From the NCBI GenBank assembly GCA_022496185.1, contig WTXG01000506.1, forward strand, positions 1-16,835: a DNA stretch of 16,835 nucleotides. The letters are read 5' to 3'. Under the pieces are notes generated by a model that was not told the origin of the DNA, ran no database searches, and worked only from the letters and a program-made list of their open reading frames with translations. How positions within the stretch are numbered: position 1 is the stretch's first letter; every line of letters starts with the position of its first letter. The translations under genes and the position numbers were made by a program. The stretch comes from Multifurca ochricompacta. Taxonomy: Eukaryota; Basidiomycota; Agaricomycetes; Russulales; Russulaceae. This document shows, piece by piece, positions 1 through 7,927 of the stretch.

Positions 1-2801
1 GCCAAGGGATATATCAGAGAATCTAAGTCCCCATTGCTAGCCCCTTCTTCTTTGTAAAAAAGAAGGATGGAAAACTACGTCCTGTCCAAGATTATTGAGC
101 CTTGAATGAAATCACAGTAAAGAATGCTTACCCCCTACCCTTGATCCCAGAACTCATTGACAAACTTCACCATGCTTGCTACTTCACCAAGTTTGATATC
201 CGCTGGGGATATAACAATATCTGTATCAAAGAAGGAGATGAATGGAAAGCCACCTTTAAGACCAACCGAGGTCTCTTTGAACCCCTTGTCATGTTCTTTG
301 GACTCTGTAACTCCCCTGCCACATTCCAAGCCTTCATGAATAGAGCCTTCGAAGATCTCCTTGCCACCGACCATGTTGTCATCTATATGGATGACATCTT
401 AATATTTACAGACACCATGGACCACCACAGAACACTTACTCACCAAGTCCTCCAGTGCCTCCAACAGTTTGACTTGTATCTAAAGCCTGAGAAGTGTACC
501 TTTGCTCAGACAACCATTGACTATCTCAGCCTAGTCATCACAGCTGGCCATGTCCAGATGGACCCTGCTAAATTAGAGGGTATTACAAAATGGCCTCCCC
601 CACGCACCCTAAAACAACTCCAAGCCTTCCTTGGATTCTGCAACTTCTACCAACGTTTATCAAAGATTTCTCCCTCATTGCCCGCCCCCTCCATGATCTC
701 ACCAAGAAAGATACCCCTTTCCTCTGGACTTCTGACCATGACCTTGCCTTTTCCACCCTAAAGAATGCCTTCACCACTGCCCCTGTCCTCGCCCTCCCTG
801 ACCATACTAAAGCTTTCTGTATCATCACTGATGCCAGTGACTTTGCTATTGGTGCCATCCTTGAACAACCTGATGAACTCAATCGCTACCACCCCTTGCC
901 TTCCTACCCAAGTCCATGCTGGATGCTGAATGCAACTATGACATCCATGACAAAGAACTTCTTGCCATTGTTCGTGCTCTGGACACCTGGAGACACTACC
1001 TTGAGGGTGCAGCCCTTCCCTTTGAGGTGTGGACTGACCACAACAACCTGACTTACTTCCGCTCCAAGCAGAAGCTCTCCTGCTGCCAAGCACGGTGGGC
1101 CCTTGAACTGTCTCGATACAACTTCACCATTGTTCACAAACCTGGCTCTTTCAACAAATCTGATGCTCTGTCCCGGCATCCAGACCATAAAGAGGGGATA
1201 GAGCATGACAATGATGAGTGCATACTCCTGGACTCTAAGTTTTTTCGCATTCAGGCCATGAAAACCACAGTCACAACAACTCATGACTCCACTCTACACC
1301 ACAGAATCAAAGACTGCCAAGACCATGACAATGAAGTCACCCAAGCCCTGACCACCATCCTGCACAATGGGCCACGCTCCCTCGCCAAAGGACTAGAGGA
1401 CTGGAACCTAGAAAATGGCCTAATCCTACATAAAGGCCAAGTCTACATCCCCAAGTCCCAAGAACTATGAAGAGACATTGTAAAGTTACACCATGATTCC
1501 ATTGCCACAGGACATCCAGGCAGATGGAAGACCTATGAACTAGTATCACGAGAATTTTGGTGGCCAGGAATGTCCTCCTTTGTCAAAGAATATGTGGACG
1601 GATGTGCCACCTGCCAAGAAACCAAAGTTCGACCTCGACTACCCATCCCTTGCAACCCAATCAAGTTCCAACTCGAGTATGGGGAACAATCACCATGGAC
1701 TTCATCACAGACTTACCCCTATCTCAGTCATACGACTCCCTATTTGTGGTGGTGGACCGGTTCAGTAAAGCCACCATCATTGTTCCTTGCACCAAAGATA
1801 TCACTGCTCCAGAAACCTCCAAACTATTCCTTGAACATGTATGGAGACGCACTGGCCTCCCAGACCAAGTCATCTCTGATCAAGGCCCCCAGTTTGCATC
1901 CAAAGTCATGAAGGAAATGTGGAGCAAGCTAGGAGTACAATCATCCTTGAGCACTGCCTATCACCCCCAGACTGATGGAGAGACTGAACGGGTCAACCAA
2001 GAACTAGAACAATACCTCCGTGTCTTTTGCAACTTCCAACAAGATGACTGGGCAGAACTGATCCCCTTTATGGAGTTCACCCACAATGCTAGAACTCACA
2101 GTGCTACTAAAAGATCTCCCTTTGAAATCTGGTATGGCTTCCAACCAGAGTTTATTCCCCCACTCCATTTTGCCACCCCTATCCTGTCAGTTGAAGAACG
2201 ACTCCGCACCCTAGAAACTATCTGTAGTGAAGTAGCTGCTGCCCTCCAGGTGGCTGCAGAACTCATGAAACAGTCGAGACCAGATGGACCCCTCCATGCT
2301 TTCAAAACAGGGGAGCTGGTTTGGTTGGAAGGGACAAATATATGCACCACTCACCCCAAAGCCAAACTCAGCCCCCGACGCCATGGTCCTTTTAAAGTCA
2401 TACATTCTGGCCCTGTTAACTGCAAGCTTGAACTCCCTAAGTCATGGCGCATCCACCCAGTCTTTCACAACTCTCTCCTGTCCCATTACAAAGAAACCCC
2501 AGTCCATGGACCCAACTTCACTCGACCACCACCAGAACTTGTGAATGGGGAAGAAGACCATTATGAGATAGAGACCATCTTACAGTCTGCTCACACCCCT
2601 AACAGAAAGGGCATCCGTTACCTTGTCAAATGGAAGGGCTACCCTGCCTCAGAGAACTCATGGGTCCCCTTCACTGAAATGAAGAATGCCATGACCCTGC
2701 TTTGGGACTTCCATCATCGACACCCACCCTGCCTAGACCCCCACACCTCTGACAAACTTGCTGTGGCACAGCAAGGCCCTAAAGAGGGGATAGTGTCATG
2801 A
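1..2801 (+). pseudogene. pol: A2 pol (RT, RNase H, integrase, chromodomain), broken
   Basis: This polyprotein would copy the element RNA and insert the cDNA into the genome. RT runs from the window edge, with the catalytic YMDD at 384-395. RNase H follows with a TDAS motif near 825-840. The integrase HHCC zinc finger lies near 1489-1620, and the catalytic triad is D at 1698, D at 1878 and E at 1986, giving the classical DD35E spacing. A chromodomain lies near 2556-2700 (YLVKWKGYP, NSWVP). The frame is broken by single-base losses near 33, 656, 896 and between about 1640 and 1680. In-frame TGA codons at 96-98 and 1468-1470 stand where relatives have arginine. The frame ends in a TGA inside the first bases of the LTR. 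The copy cannot be translated as it stands. Confidence 0.92.
2781..2793 (+). other. Polypurine tract of A2
   Basis: A purine-rich run, AAAGAGGGGATAG, abuts the first base of the 3' LTR. In LTR retrotransposons this position primes plus-strand DNA synthesis after RNase H cleavage. The minus-strand A-family LTR at 7935 has no such tract outside it, which argues that that LTR is a 5' LTR and not a 3' LTR. Confidence 0.75.
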
Positions 2802-3365
2802 ACTGACACCCTAGAAAACCTTCTGACCCCCCAGAAATCCTCAGACGCTCCCAGAGACCTTGTAAAACCCTCAGAGATGAAGATAACCCTAGATTAAGAC
2901 CAGAGAAGGGCCAGTCTGGACCAGGGCCGGACTCCTGCCAAATTGGAGACCTGTGGGAAGAGTACTAACAGAACCCCACAATGCCTAAACAGCAGTCCAC
3001 AAACTGTGGACTGTGGACTGCGGATTTCTAAGCCCAAAAGTGGGGCTATTCTCATTGGTGGATCAGTGGGGAGTTAAAGCAAAGTTAACCTCCCCTAAAG
3101 TGGTGCACAGACCAAAGTCCCGGTTGTAATTACGTATATAAACCCTTTGGGAATAGAATGGACAGCTCCAGACTGTCCACTTGTGATCCGGTACCTTATT
3201 ACCTAGGAGATTAGCCCCACCTTGTGGAAGGCTTCTCACCCCTTGTCCTTGAGCTGTTCACTTCATCTCCCTGCACTTTCACCCTCACTCTCATCTCTTG
3301 CCCCACTTCCAAATCCCCCTTTGCATACAACCCACTGTCCAGGCAGTTGACAGTGAGTTGTAACA
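2794..3365 (+). repeat. 3' LTR of A2 (572 bp)
   Basis: The LTR starts TGTCATGAACTG and ends GTTGTAACA, the usual TG...CA ends. It was delimited by comparison with an inverted copy at 6450-7935, once the 905-bp insertion there is removed. U3 holds a short inverted repeat, CAGTCCACA/TGTGGACTG at 2993-3013, then a TATA box at 3135. R and U5 together, about 195 nt, contain no ATG, as expected of a leader that must be scanned to reach gag. Most differences I checked against the other copy are transitions at CpG. Confidence 0.9.
3135..3179 (+). promoter_or_regulatory. A-family TATA box and self-priming R start
   Basis: TATATAAA at 3135-3142 is followed 35 nt later (first T to first A) by AGACTGTCCA at 3170-3179. 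Those ten bases are exactly complementary to the ten bases two nucleotides inside the 5' LTR of copy A1 (TGGACAGTCT on the minus strand). In Tf1/sushi-type chromoviruses the mRNA 5' end folds onto the primer-binding site and is cleaved to prime reverse transcription. Transcription would therefore start at or next to 3170. The start site is inferred, not measured. Confidence 0.7.
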
Positions 3366-4262
3366 GATGCGACTGTCCTGAAGGCGTTTCCAGTTGTGTC
3401 CAAGAGTCTGAGTGTAGTAGTTGTCTCCTTTCCAGGTAGCAACAAAAGCACAGTCATTGTAGTCAAAGATAGGGTGGGTAAAGCCAAAGGGGACTTGAGC
3501 TAATTCTTCAGCAGTAAGAGGTCATTCTGAGGTCATTCAGAGCGGGTGCTAAGGCGGTATGTAGTCCACCCTTGGGTGTTCCAGGCGTAGTAGACTTGAT
3601 AGGCTGGGTGAAGGATGGCACGGTCTAGATGGTAGTTGCGGATGTTTCTATGGATCCAGTAATACTCTTCAACTATTCCTGGGGCAGAGATGACAATGCG
3701 AAGACGCCAAAGGAGGTTTTCAAGTACAGGGGGTCTGTGGTGATACGATTAGCTTCACTCAAGGGATGGTAGACGTCAAGGTGATTGACTCTTTGAGTTG
3801 CAAGCTGAGCAGAACAATGAAGATGGAATTCTTGTAGCTCACTGGGGTTTTGAGTGGGTAGTGTCCTGGAGACGAAGATATCTGTGGCAGGATAGATGTG
3901 GTTGACTTGATGAACAATGGAAGGGGATGAGACCAAGACTGATCAGATTCTACTACTGGAAGATTCAGGAAGGGTGTTGATGTTGAGGCAAGCTGGGTGG
4001 ATGTTGGTGGGATGGGGGAGTAGTTTAGATGAGCAAGGAAGGGTTCGGGAACAGGGGGAATTGGTCGTTCTGGCGGTGGTATGCTTGGGCTAGGGTGGGT
4101 TTGTGCTCTTTGTCTTCTGGAGGTGCGATGGGGGGCAGGTGTGGCGGGTGTGTCGTTACTGCTGCATCTTCTAGGGTTTCTTCTTCTGTCTTGGGGGGAG
4201 TTGGACTGACTTCTTCTGTGTTGGGATGCCAGGTTGATAGCCCAGTCAGTAACACTAGCCAC
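3366..4262 (-). pseudogene. A1 third reading frame, decayed and truncated, unknown function
   Basis: Coding character is visible but the frame changes repeatedly. A Pro/Ser/Arg-rich part runs from 4262 to about 3950. A part with EFHLHCSAQLATQR and HLDVYHPL runs to 3723. After a one-base loss near 3721 an aromatic-rich part follows (EEYYWIHRNIRNYHLD, YYAWNTQGWTTY). An 11-bp tandem duplication at 3518-3539 and a TGA then break it. An open stretch (THPIFDYNDCAFVATWKGD) continues to the A2 LTR junction. No ATG occurs in any of the coding-like frames. The boundaries between frames are estimates, and I recognise no family. The W/Y-rich character resembles the second frame (4295-5290), so the two could be distant relatives. 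Confidence 0.45.
3518..3539. repeat. 11-bp tandem duplication inside A1 third frame
   Basis: GAGGTCATTCT at 3518-3528 is followed directly by GAGGTCATTCA at 3529-3539. Removing one unit would rejoin the two open minus-strand segments on either side, leaving one TGA between them. This looks like a slippage or repair duplication that broke an older reading frame. Confidence 0.7.
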
Positions 4263-4268
4263 GATGCA

Positions 4269-4283
4269 AAGGAGTTTTTATTT
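4269..4283 (-). other. Inter-ORF motif AAATAAA-AACTCCTT, copy 2
   Basis: On the minus strand the sequence AAATAAAAACTCCTT lies just after the TAA that closes the second A1 frame (4297-4295) and just before the third frame. A near-identical motif with a 3-nt insert lies between the first and second frames at 5289-5306. The repeated placement suggests a function such as RNA processing or re-initiation, or descent from tandem duplication of an ORF plus its leader. Confidence 0.45.
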
Positions 4284-4294
4284 CTTTTCCCTAC

Positions 4295-5290
4295 TTAGAT
4301 CGAGTAATGTGAAGGTAAGTACGTATCAAAGGCTGAGGGTCTCCACAATACTATTCCTGGGGGAGTGGGGGGGGTGTCTGGATGAAAACTACAGGTACAG
4401 AGATCAATGTCACAGAGGCAATGTCGATGGGATGCAGGAGAGCTTTCTTCGAAGTCAGAGGTGTTTTCTGTGGGGGTTTCGAGGTCAGACCAGGTGGTAG
4501 TGTTACTGATCAAGATTGTCTGGGTCTGGGTGAGGCATTCTTCTTCTTGGGTGACTGCTGTAAGGGAAAGGGTAGGGAAGGCAAGCTCTTCTGGTTCTGG
4601 GGAAGGTTCAGCATAAGTGGGGAGGTAAGGGGGGTCTGTGAAGATGGGGGGGTTAACAAGGAAAGGGCAGTGGTTGCATGAGGTGGTCTCCCAGTAATCA
4701 GCTGTCCACAGGTATTCAATTTGTATTCCTTCTGTTTCTACCAGTCGCCAGCCAGAGGGGGAGGGAGCAGAGTGAAGGCGGATCTCGTCAAAGGTAAGGT
4801 TGATTCTGGTGTGGTCTAGATGAAAGGTGGAGAGGTAGTAGAGGTGTTCTCCTCTGAGCAAGAGGGTTTCAAGTTCTGGGATGCAAGGAGGAATGTGTTC
4901 TTTCCAAAGGTATTCGTCGTTGACACAGACTAAGAGTGTTTCTAGGGGGTCCCCTGTGGAATGGGTGAGCTGTGCAAGGTGCCAATAGAGGAGTTGGTGC
5001 TGAGAGTCTCGAGGAATGGCTTGACAGGGTCCGGACAGGAACTGGTTGTACTTGGTTTGGGAGAGGACTTGTCCAAAGGGGAGGAGAATTTGAAGAGGAA
5101 GATAGATGGTATCTACGTCACACCAACCTTCTGCTTGTCCATCATCGTGGAGGGTGCTGATAAGTGGTTCTGGGTAGAGGAGGGCAAGTTGTGCTTCTCT
5201 GTGGAGCTGGAAGAGGTGGTTGAATTGTCTTTGGACACGTTGGAGGCGTTCTTCTCTTTCTGCAGGAAAGGACACTATTTTCCAGACCAA
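4295..5290 (-). CDS. A1 second reading frame, 331 codons, unknown function, no ATG
   Basis: This is an uninterrupted frame of about 331 codons ending in TAA. I do not recognise it. The N-terminal part is helical and glutamine/arginine rich (residues about 10-45). A central region has aromatic and histidine-rich segments (EHLYYLSTFHLDHTRINL, IQIEYLWTADYWETT). The C-terminal third is an acidic Glu/Thr/Ser/Pro tail with a small cysteine cluster (CLCDIDLCTCSFH) that does not fit a retroviral zinc knuckle. There is no methionine codon anywhere. The frame opens after a TAG a few codons upstream, and the listed start is a TTG used only as a marker. It lies 54 nt after the first frame. Translation must use a non-AUG start, a join to upstream coding sequence, or a lost ATG; or it is no longer translated. 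Confidence 0.5.
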   Translation of the reverse strand: MVWKIVSFPAEREERLQRVQRQFNHLFQLHREAQLALLYPEPLISTLHDDGQAEGWCDVDTIYLPLQILLPFGQVLSQTKYNQFLSGPCQAIPRDSQHQLLYWHLAQLTHSTGDPLETLLVCVNDEYLWKEHIPPCIPELETLLLRGEHLYYLSTFHLDHTRINLTFDEIRLHSAPSPSGWRLVETEGIQIEYLWTADYWETTSCNHCPFLVNPPIFTDPPYLPTYAEPSPEPEELAFPTLSLTAVTQEEECLTQTQTILISNTTTWSDLETPTENTSDFEESSPASHRHCLCDIDLCTCSFHPDTPPTPPGIVLWRPSAFDTYLPSHYSI

Positions 5291-5306
5291 GGAGTTGTCT
5301 TTATTT
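5289..5306 (-). other. Inter-ORF motif AAATAAA-GAC-AACTCCTT, copy 1
   Basis: On the minus strand AAATAAAGACAACTCCTT lies about 40 nt after the TAA closing the first A1 frame (5346-5344), at the opening of the second frame. It matches the motif at 4269-4283 apart from a 3-nt insert. See that entry for possible meanings. Confidence 0.45.
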
Positions 5307-5343
5307 ACTAGGGACCTCTACAGTTAGGTGCACAATGTACTGT

Positions 5344-6402
5344 TTAGAGGTTACTATCGAAATCTATATCTTCAAAGCACGAGTACCCATCTGCAGGTTG
5401 GATGGGGAGGAGGGTAAGGGGATTGGTAGGTAAGCGGACAGGGTTAATGAAGGAGACAAGTTCTAAGTGATTCCTGAGTGCGTCCCGAACTGTAAAGTAT
5501 CTTTCCTCCACCAAGACTCCTAAATCAGTGAAGCTCAGGGTCCCAAAGATGCAGATAAAGTGTCCGTCTAGCAGGTCGAACCCCTGAAGTAATGCTCTGG
5601 CTCCACTGAAGACATCTTGCAATTCTGTGGAGAGGGTGCGGTCCAGGCAGGCAATGGAAGCATTCCAAGAATAGACCAAGAGACCACTGGGGAAGGTGCG
5701 AGGGTTGGGGGCCAAGTATCCTACTTTGGCACAGAGATTGAGGTTTACAAAGTGGGAGGTGGGGTAATGAGGGGAACGAAGGAATCGATCAATGCGAGGA
5801 CGAATAGGAATGTTATGAAAGTGAGGGAAGCGGATAGGAATGCGAGTCCCAGGGAGGTAATTAGCCTGATCACGAAGCACGTCCAAGTAGCAGGGAAATT
5901 GGTCAAAAAAGCTGACCTCTCTGGAAAACTGGGCAGGCACCCAAGACTCCTGTTGACCGTCAAGCGAGTAGTAGATAAGAAATTGATGAGGGTTGGTTGG
6001 ATGATTGATACAAATAGGACGATGAACAAGAGAAGGAGGAGGTGTCCGATGGTTAGGGCCAGGGTGGTGAGGGGAGAGGGCGTTTGCAGTAGTGGGAGGG
6101 GGTGGAGCTGGGGTTGGAAGGCGAATATAATGAGGAGGGGGGGTGCCAAAGGTGTTGGACGCGTTTAAGAGACCTGGGGGAACAAGAGGGGGAAATTGGA
6201 GGGTGGGGGAGGGCACAGGGAAGGGATGAAGTTCTGGGAGTTCCAGAGGAGGCAAGACCGATGAAGGGGGGGCAGGGGATGCTGTGGCAGCTGCCTCTAC
6301 CAAGGCAGCGAAGTTGAGGATTTCGTGGGGGGGGGTAAGCTCGTAGGGGGGGGAGGCTGCTTGATCCGAGGTGTAGGACACAGGGGAGCTGTTTTGGGAC
6401 AC
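5344..6402 (-). CDS. A1 first reading frame, 352 codons, unknown function, gag position
   Basis: An open frame of 352 codons begins 48 nt inside the 5' LTR, where gag normally sits. The first 120 residues are a low-complexity proline-rich segment. The rest is a more globular, aromatic and proline-containing domain (QFLIYYSLDGQQESWVP, RIPIRFPHFHNIPIRPRIDR, GLLVYSWNASIACLDR) with only one lysine. There is no zinc knuckle and no recognisable gag capsid fold, and I do not recognise the family. The frame has no ATG. The listed start is a GTG in the context CTAGTGTCC, the natural place for a gag start because the leader before it has no ATG either. It may be a true GTG start or a decayed ATG. Unlike B gag, the frame is free of in-frame stops, which suggests a younger copy. 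Confidence 0.55.
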   Translation of the reverse strand: MSQNSSPVSYTSDQAASPPYELTPPHEILNFAALVEAAATASPAPPSSVLPPLELPELHPFPVPSPTLQFPPLVPPGLLNASNTFGTPPPHYIRLPTPAPPPPTTANALSPHHPGPNHRTPPPSLVHRPICINHPTNPHQFLIYYSLDGQQESWVPAQFSREVSFFDQFPCYLDVLRDQANYLPGTRIPIRFPHFHNIPIRPRIDRFLRSPHYPTSHFVNLNLCAKVGYLAPNPRTFPSGLLVYSWNASIACLDRTLSTELQDVFSGARALLQGFDLLDGHFICIFGTLSFTDLGVLVEERYFTVRDALRNHLELVSFINPVRLPTNPLTLLPIQPADGYSCFEDIDFDSNL

Positions 6403-6437
6403 TAGGGCACTTTGTCAGTCACTGTCTGCTGTGAAAG

Positions 6438-6447
6438 AGACTGTCCA
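6438..6447 (-). other. Self-priming primer-binding site of A1
   Basis: On the minus strand TGGACAGTCT follows the LTR end after two bases (TT). It is perfectly complementary to AGACTGTCCA at the predicted transcript start within the LTR (3170-3179 in A2; minus strand at 6649-6640 in A1). It does not look like the complement of a tRNA 3' end (no TGG followed by a typical acceptor stem). This matches Tf1/sushi self-priming. Confidence 0.7.
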
Positions 6448-6835
6448 AATGTTACAACTCACTGTCGACTGCCTGGACAGTGGGTTGTATGCGAAGGGGA
6501 AGGGATTTGGAAGTGGGCAAAGGATGAGAGTGAGGGTGAAAGTGCAAGGGAGACGAAGCGAACAGCTCAAGGGCAAGGGATGAGAAGCCTTCCACAAGGT
6601 GGGGCTAATCTCCTAGGTAATCAGGAACTGGATCACAAGTGGACAGTCTGGAGCTGTCCATTCTGTAACGGGTGAAGCTCCGTGTACACTTAGAAACAGG
6701 AAGGGCAAAGGAAAAGGACCTAAGTTGTTGGGCGTACCACGGAGGCAAACATCACGCGTCAAGCAATGACCAGGAACTGTGTCACCCACTGTGGTTTATT
6801 CAACCACGATGACGGCGTTCTGAAACTGGAGGAAG

Positions 6836-6954
6836 CTGCAGCCCCAAGAGGACAAGATCCAAAGGATCGAGTCACAGGGAAGCAGTATACCATTAGCACT
6901 ATGTATCGAACTCATGTAGACAGTTACTCACCTGCAGCCCCAAGAGGACAAGAT
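6836..6954. repeat. 23-bp direct repeat pair in solo LTR C
   Basis: The 23 bp at 6836-6858 and 6932-6954 are identical (core GCAGCCCCAAGAGGACAAG), 96 bp apart. Read on the minus strand, the copy at 6954 begins 34 nt after the TATA box, where transcription should start. The second copy would lie downstream in R or U5. Confidence 0.8.
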
Positions 6955-7114
6955 GGGGGCTACAGGCTGTTACAGAGGGTCTTATATACATTTCTCAGTG
7001 TAGCGAGGTAAGCGATGAGTGTAAGCAAGAATCAGCAAGTATCAGTCAGCTGTATTGCTGACTGAGCCTTATCTTTGTGATTCGTAAGCTGCTTTACTCT
7101 GCTGACTGATCATG

Positions 7115-7151
7115 CTCCACAGTGTGATGTCATAATGACGTCACTGTGGAG
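7115..7151. promoter_or_regulatory. Palindrome with CRE-like TGACGTCA in solo LTR C
   Basis: CTCCACAGTG at 7115-7124 pairs with CACTGTGGAG at 7142-7151, and the arms continue inward almost perfectly through GATGTCAT and ATGACGTC. The right arm holds TGACGTCA (7136-7143), the consensus for CREB/ATF-type bZIP factors. On the minus orientation it lies upstream of the TATA box in U3, where an enhancer would be expected. Binding is inferred only. Confidence 0.55.
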
Positions 7152-7927
7152 TAGATAACTGATATGTAGTCTAGCCCTTAGGTCTGGAACACGTCTATCT
7201 ACTGATACATGTGATTCTGTGCTAAAATTGGCCATGGCCCAACCTGGGCCCTTATCTAGAGCTCCACTTACCTAGAACCTTCTAGGCTGGACTCTTCTTA
7301 TCTTGATAACAGCTCCACTTGGTCTAGAACCGTCTAGACTGTGGGGCCTTGCCTATTGTGGTAAACACAATAGAGGATCGACTTGTTATTGTTGAGTGGC
7401 TCTTGTGCTGACTAAGCAGCATGTGACTATTACATGTGACTCGGTCACATGATCCATGTCACGACTACGTTCCCATGATCACGTGTTGAGACTGCTGGGT
7501 GATCTTCCCACAGTCATGTGATCCAAAAGGGGGAAAAAATAAAGGAAAAATAAGGTAGAGCCGTGACACATTCTATTCCCAAAGGGTTTATATATGTAAT
7601 TACAACTGGGACTTTGGTCTGTGCACCACTTTAGGGGAGGTTAACTTTGCTTTAACTCCCCACTGATCCACCAATGAGAATAGCCCCACTTTTGGGCTTA
7701 GAAATCTGCAGTCCGCAGTCTGCAGTTTGTGGACTGCTGTTTAGGCATTGTGGGGTTCTGTTAGTACTCTTCCCACAGGTCTCCAATTTGGCAGGAGTCC
7801 GGCCCTGGTCTGGACCGGCCCTTCTCTGGTCTTAATCTAGGGTTATCTTCATCTCTGAGGGTTCTACAAGGTCTCTGGGAGCGTCTGGGGATTTCTGGGG
7901 GGTCAGGAGGTTTTCTAGGGTGTCAGT

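Larger units (their letters stand above)
1..3365 (+). mobile_element. Ty3/gypsy chromovirus copy A2, 3' half
   Basis: The window opens inside the reverse transcriptase of a plus-strand LTR retrotransposon. It continues through RNase H, integrase and chromodomain to a polypurine tract and a complete 3' LTR, so gag, protease and the 5' LTR lie outside to the left. The order RT, RNase H, integrase, chromodomain identifies a chromovirus. The LTR ends abruptly at 3365 against minus-strand coding-like DNA of copy A1, which shares its LTR family. The simplest reading is that A2 inserted into A1; an inversion between two copies is the alternative. The expected target duplicate next to the 3' LTR is GATGC (3366-3370), whose partner is outside the window. 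Confidence 0.9.
6664..7568 (-). mobile_element. Solo LTR C (905 bp) with 5-bp target duplication
   Basis: The insertion reads TGTAACGG...CCGTGACA on the plus strand. Its ends are near-perfect inverted repeats (TGTAACGG against TGTCACGG). It is flanked on both sides by CATTC (6659-6663 and 7569-7573), and removing the insertion plus one CATTC restores continuity with the A2 LTR. It has no coding content, polypurine tract or primer site. A solo LTR left by recombination between two LTRs explains it. The minus orientation is favoured because TATATAAG at 6988-6981 on that strand is the better TATA box, with a start expected near 6954. It contains a 23-bp direct repeat and a strong palindrome, annotated separately. 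Confidence 0.85.

Noticed and set aside
3224..3487. Plus and minus open frames across the end of the A2 LTR
   Set aside because: They lie in LTR R-U5 and run over the LTR junction at 3365; no domain or repeat-independent support.
4382..6317. Several plus-strand open frames, some Gly/Arg rich
   Set aside because: They are antisense shadows of the Pro-rich minus-strand frames of A1; the minus frames are longer and have protein-like composition.
6766..7011. 81-codon plus-strand frame
   Set aside because: Entirely inside solo LTR C and covering its direct repeat; no domain.
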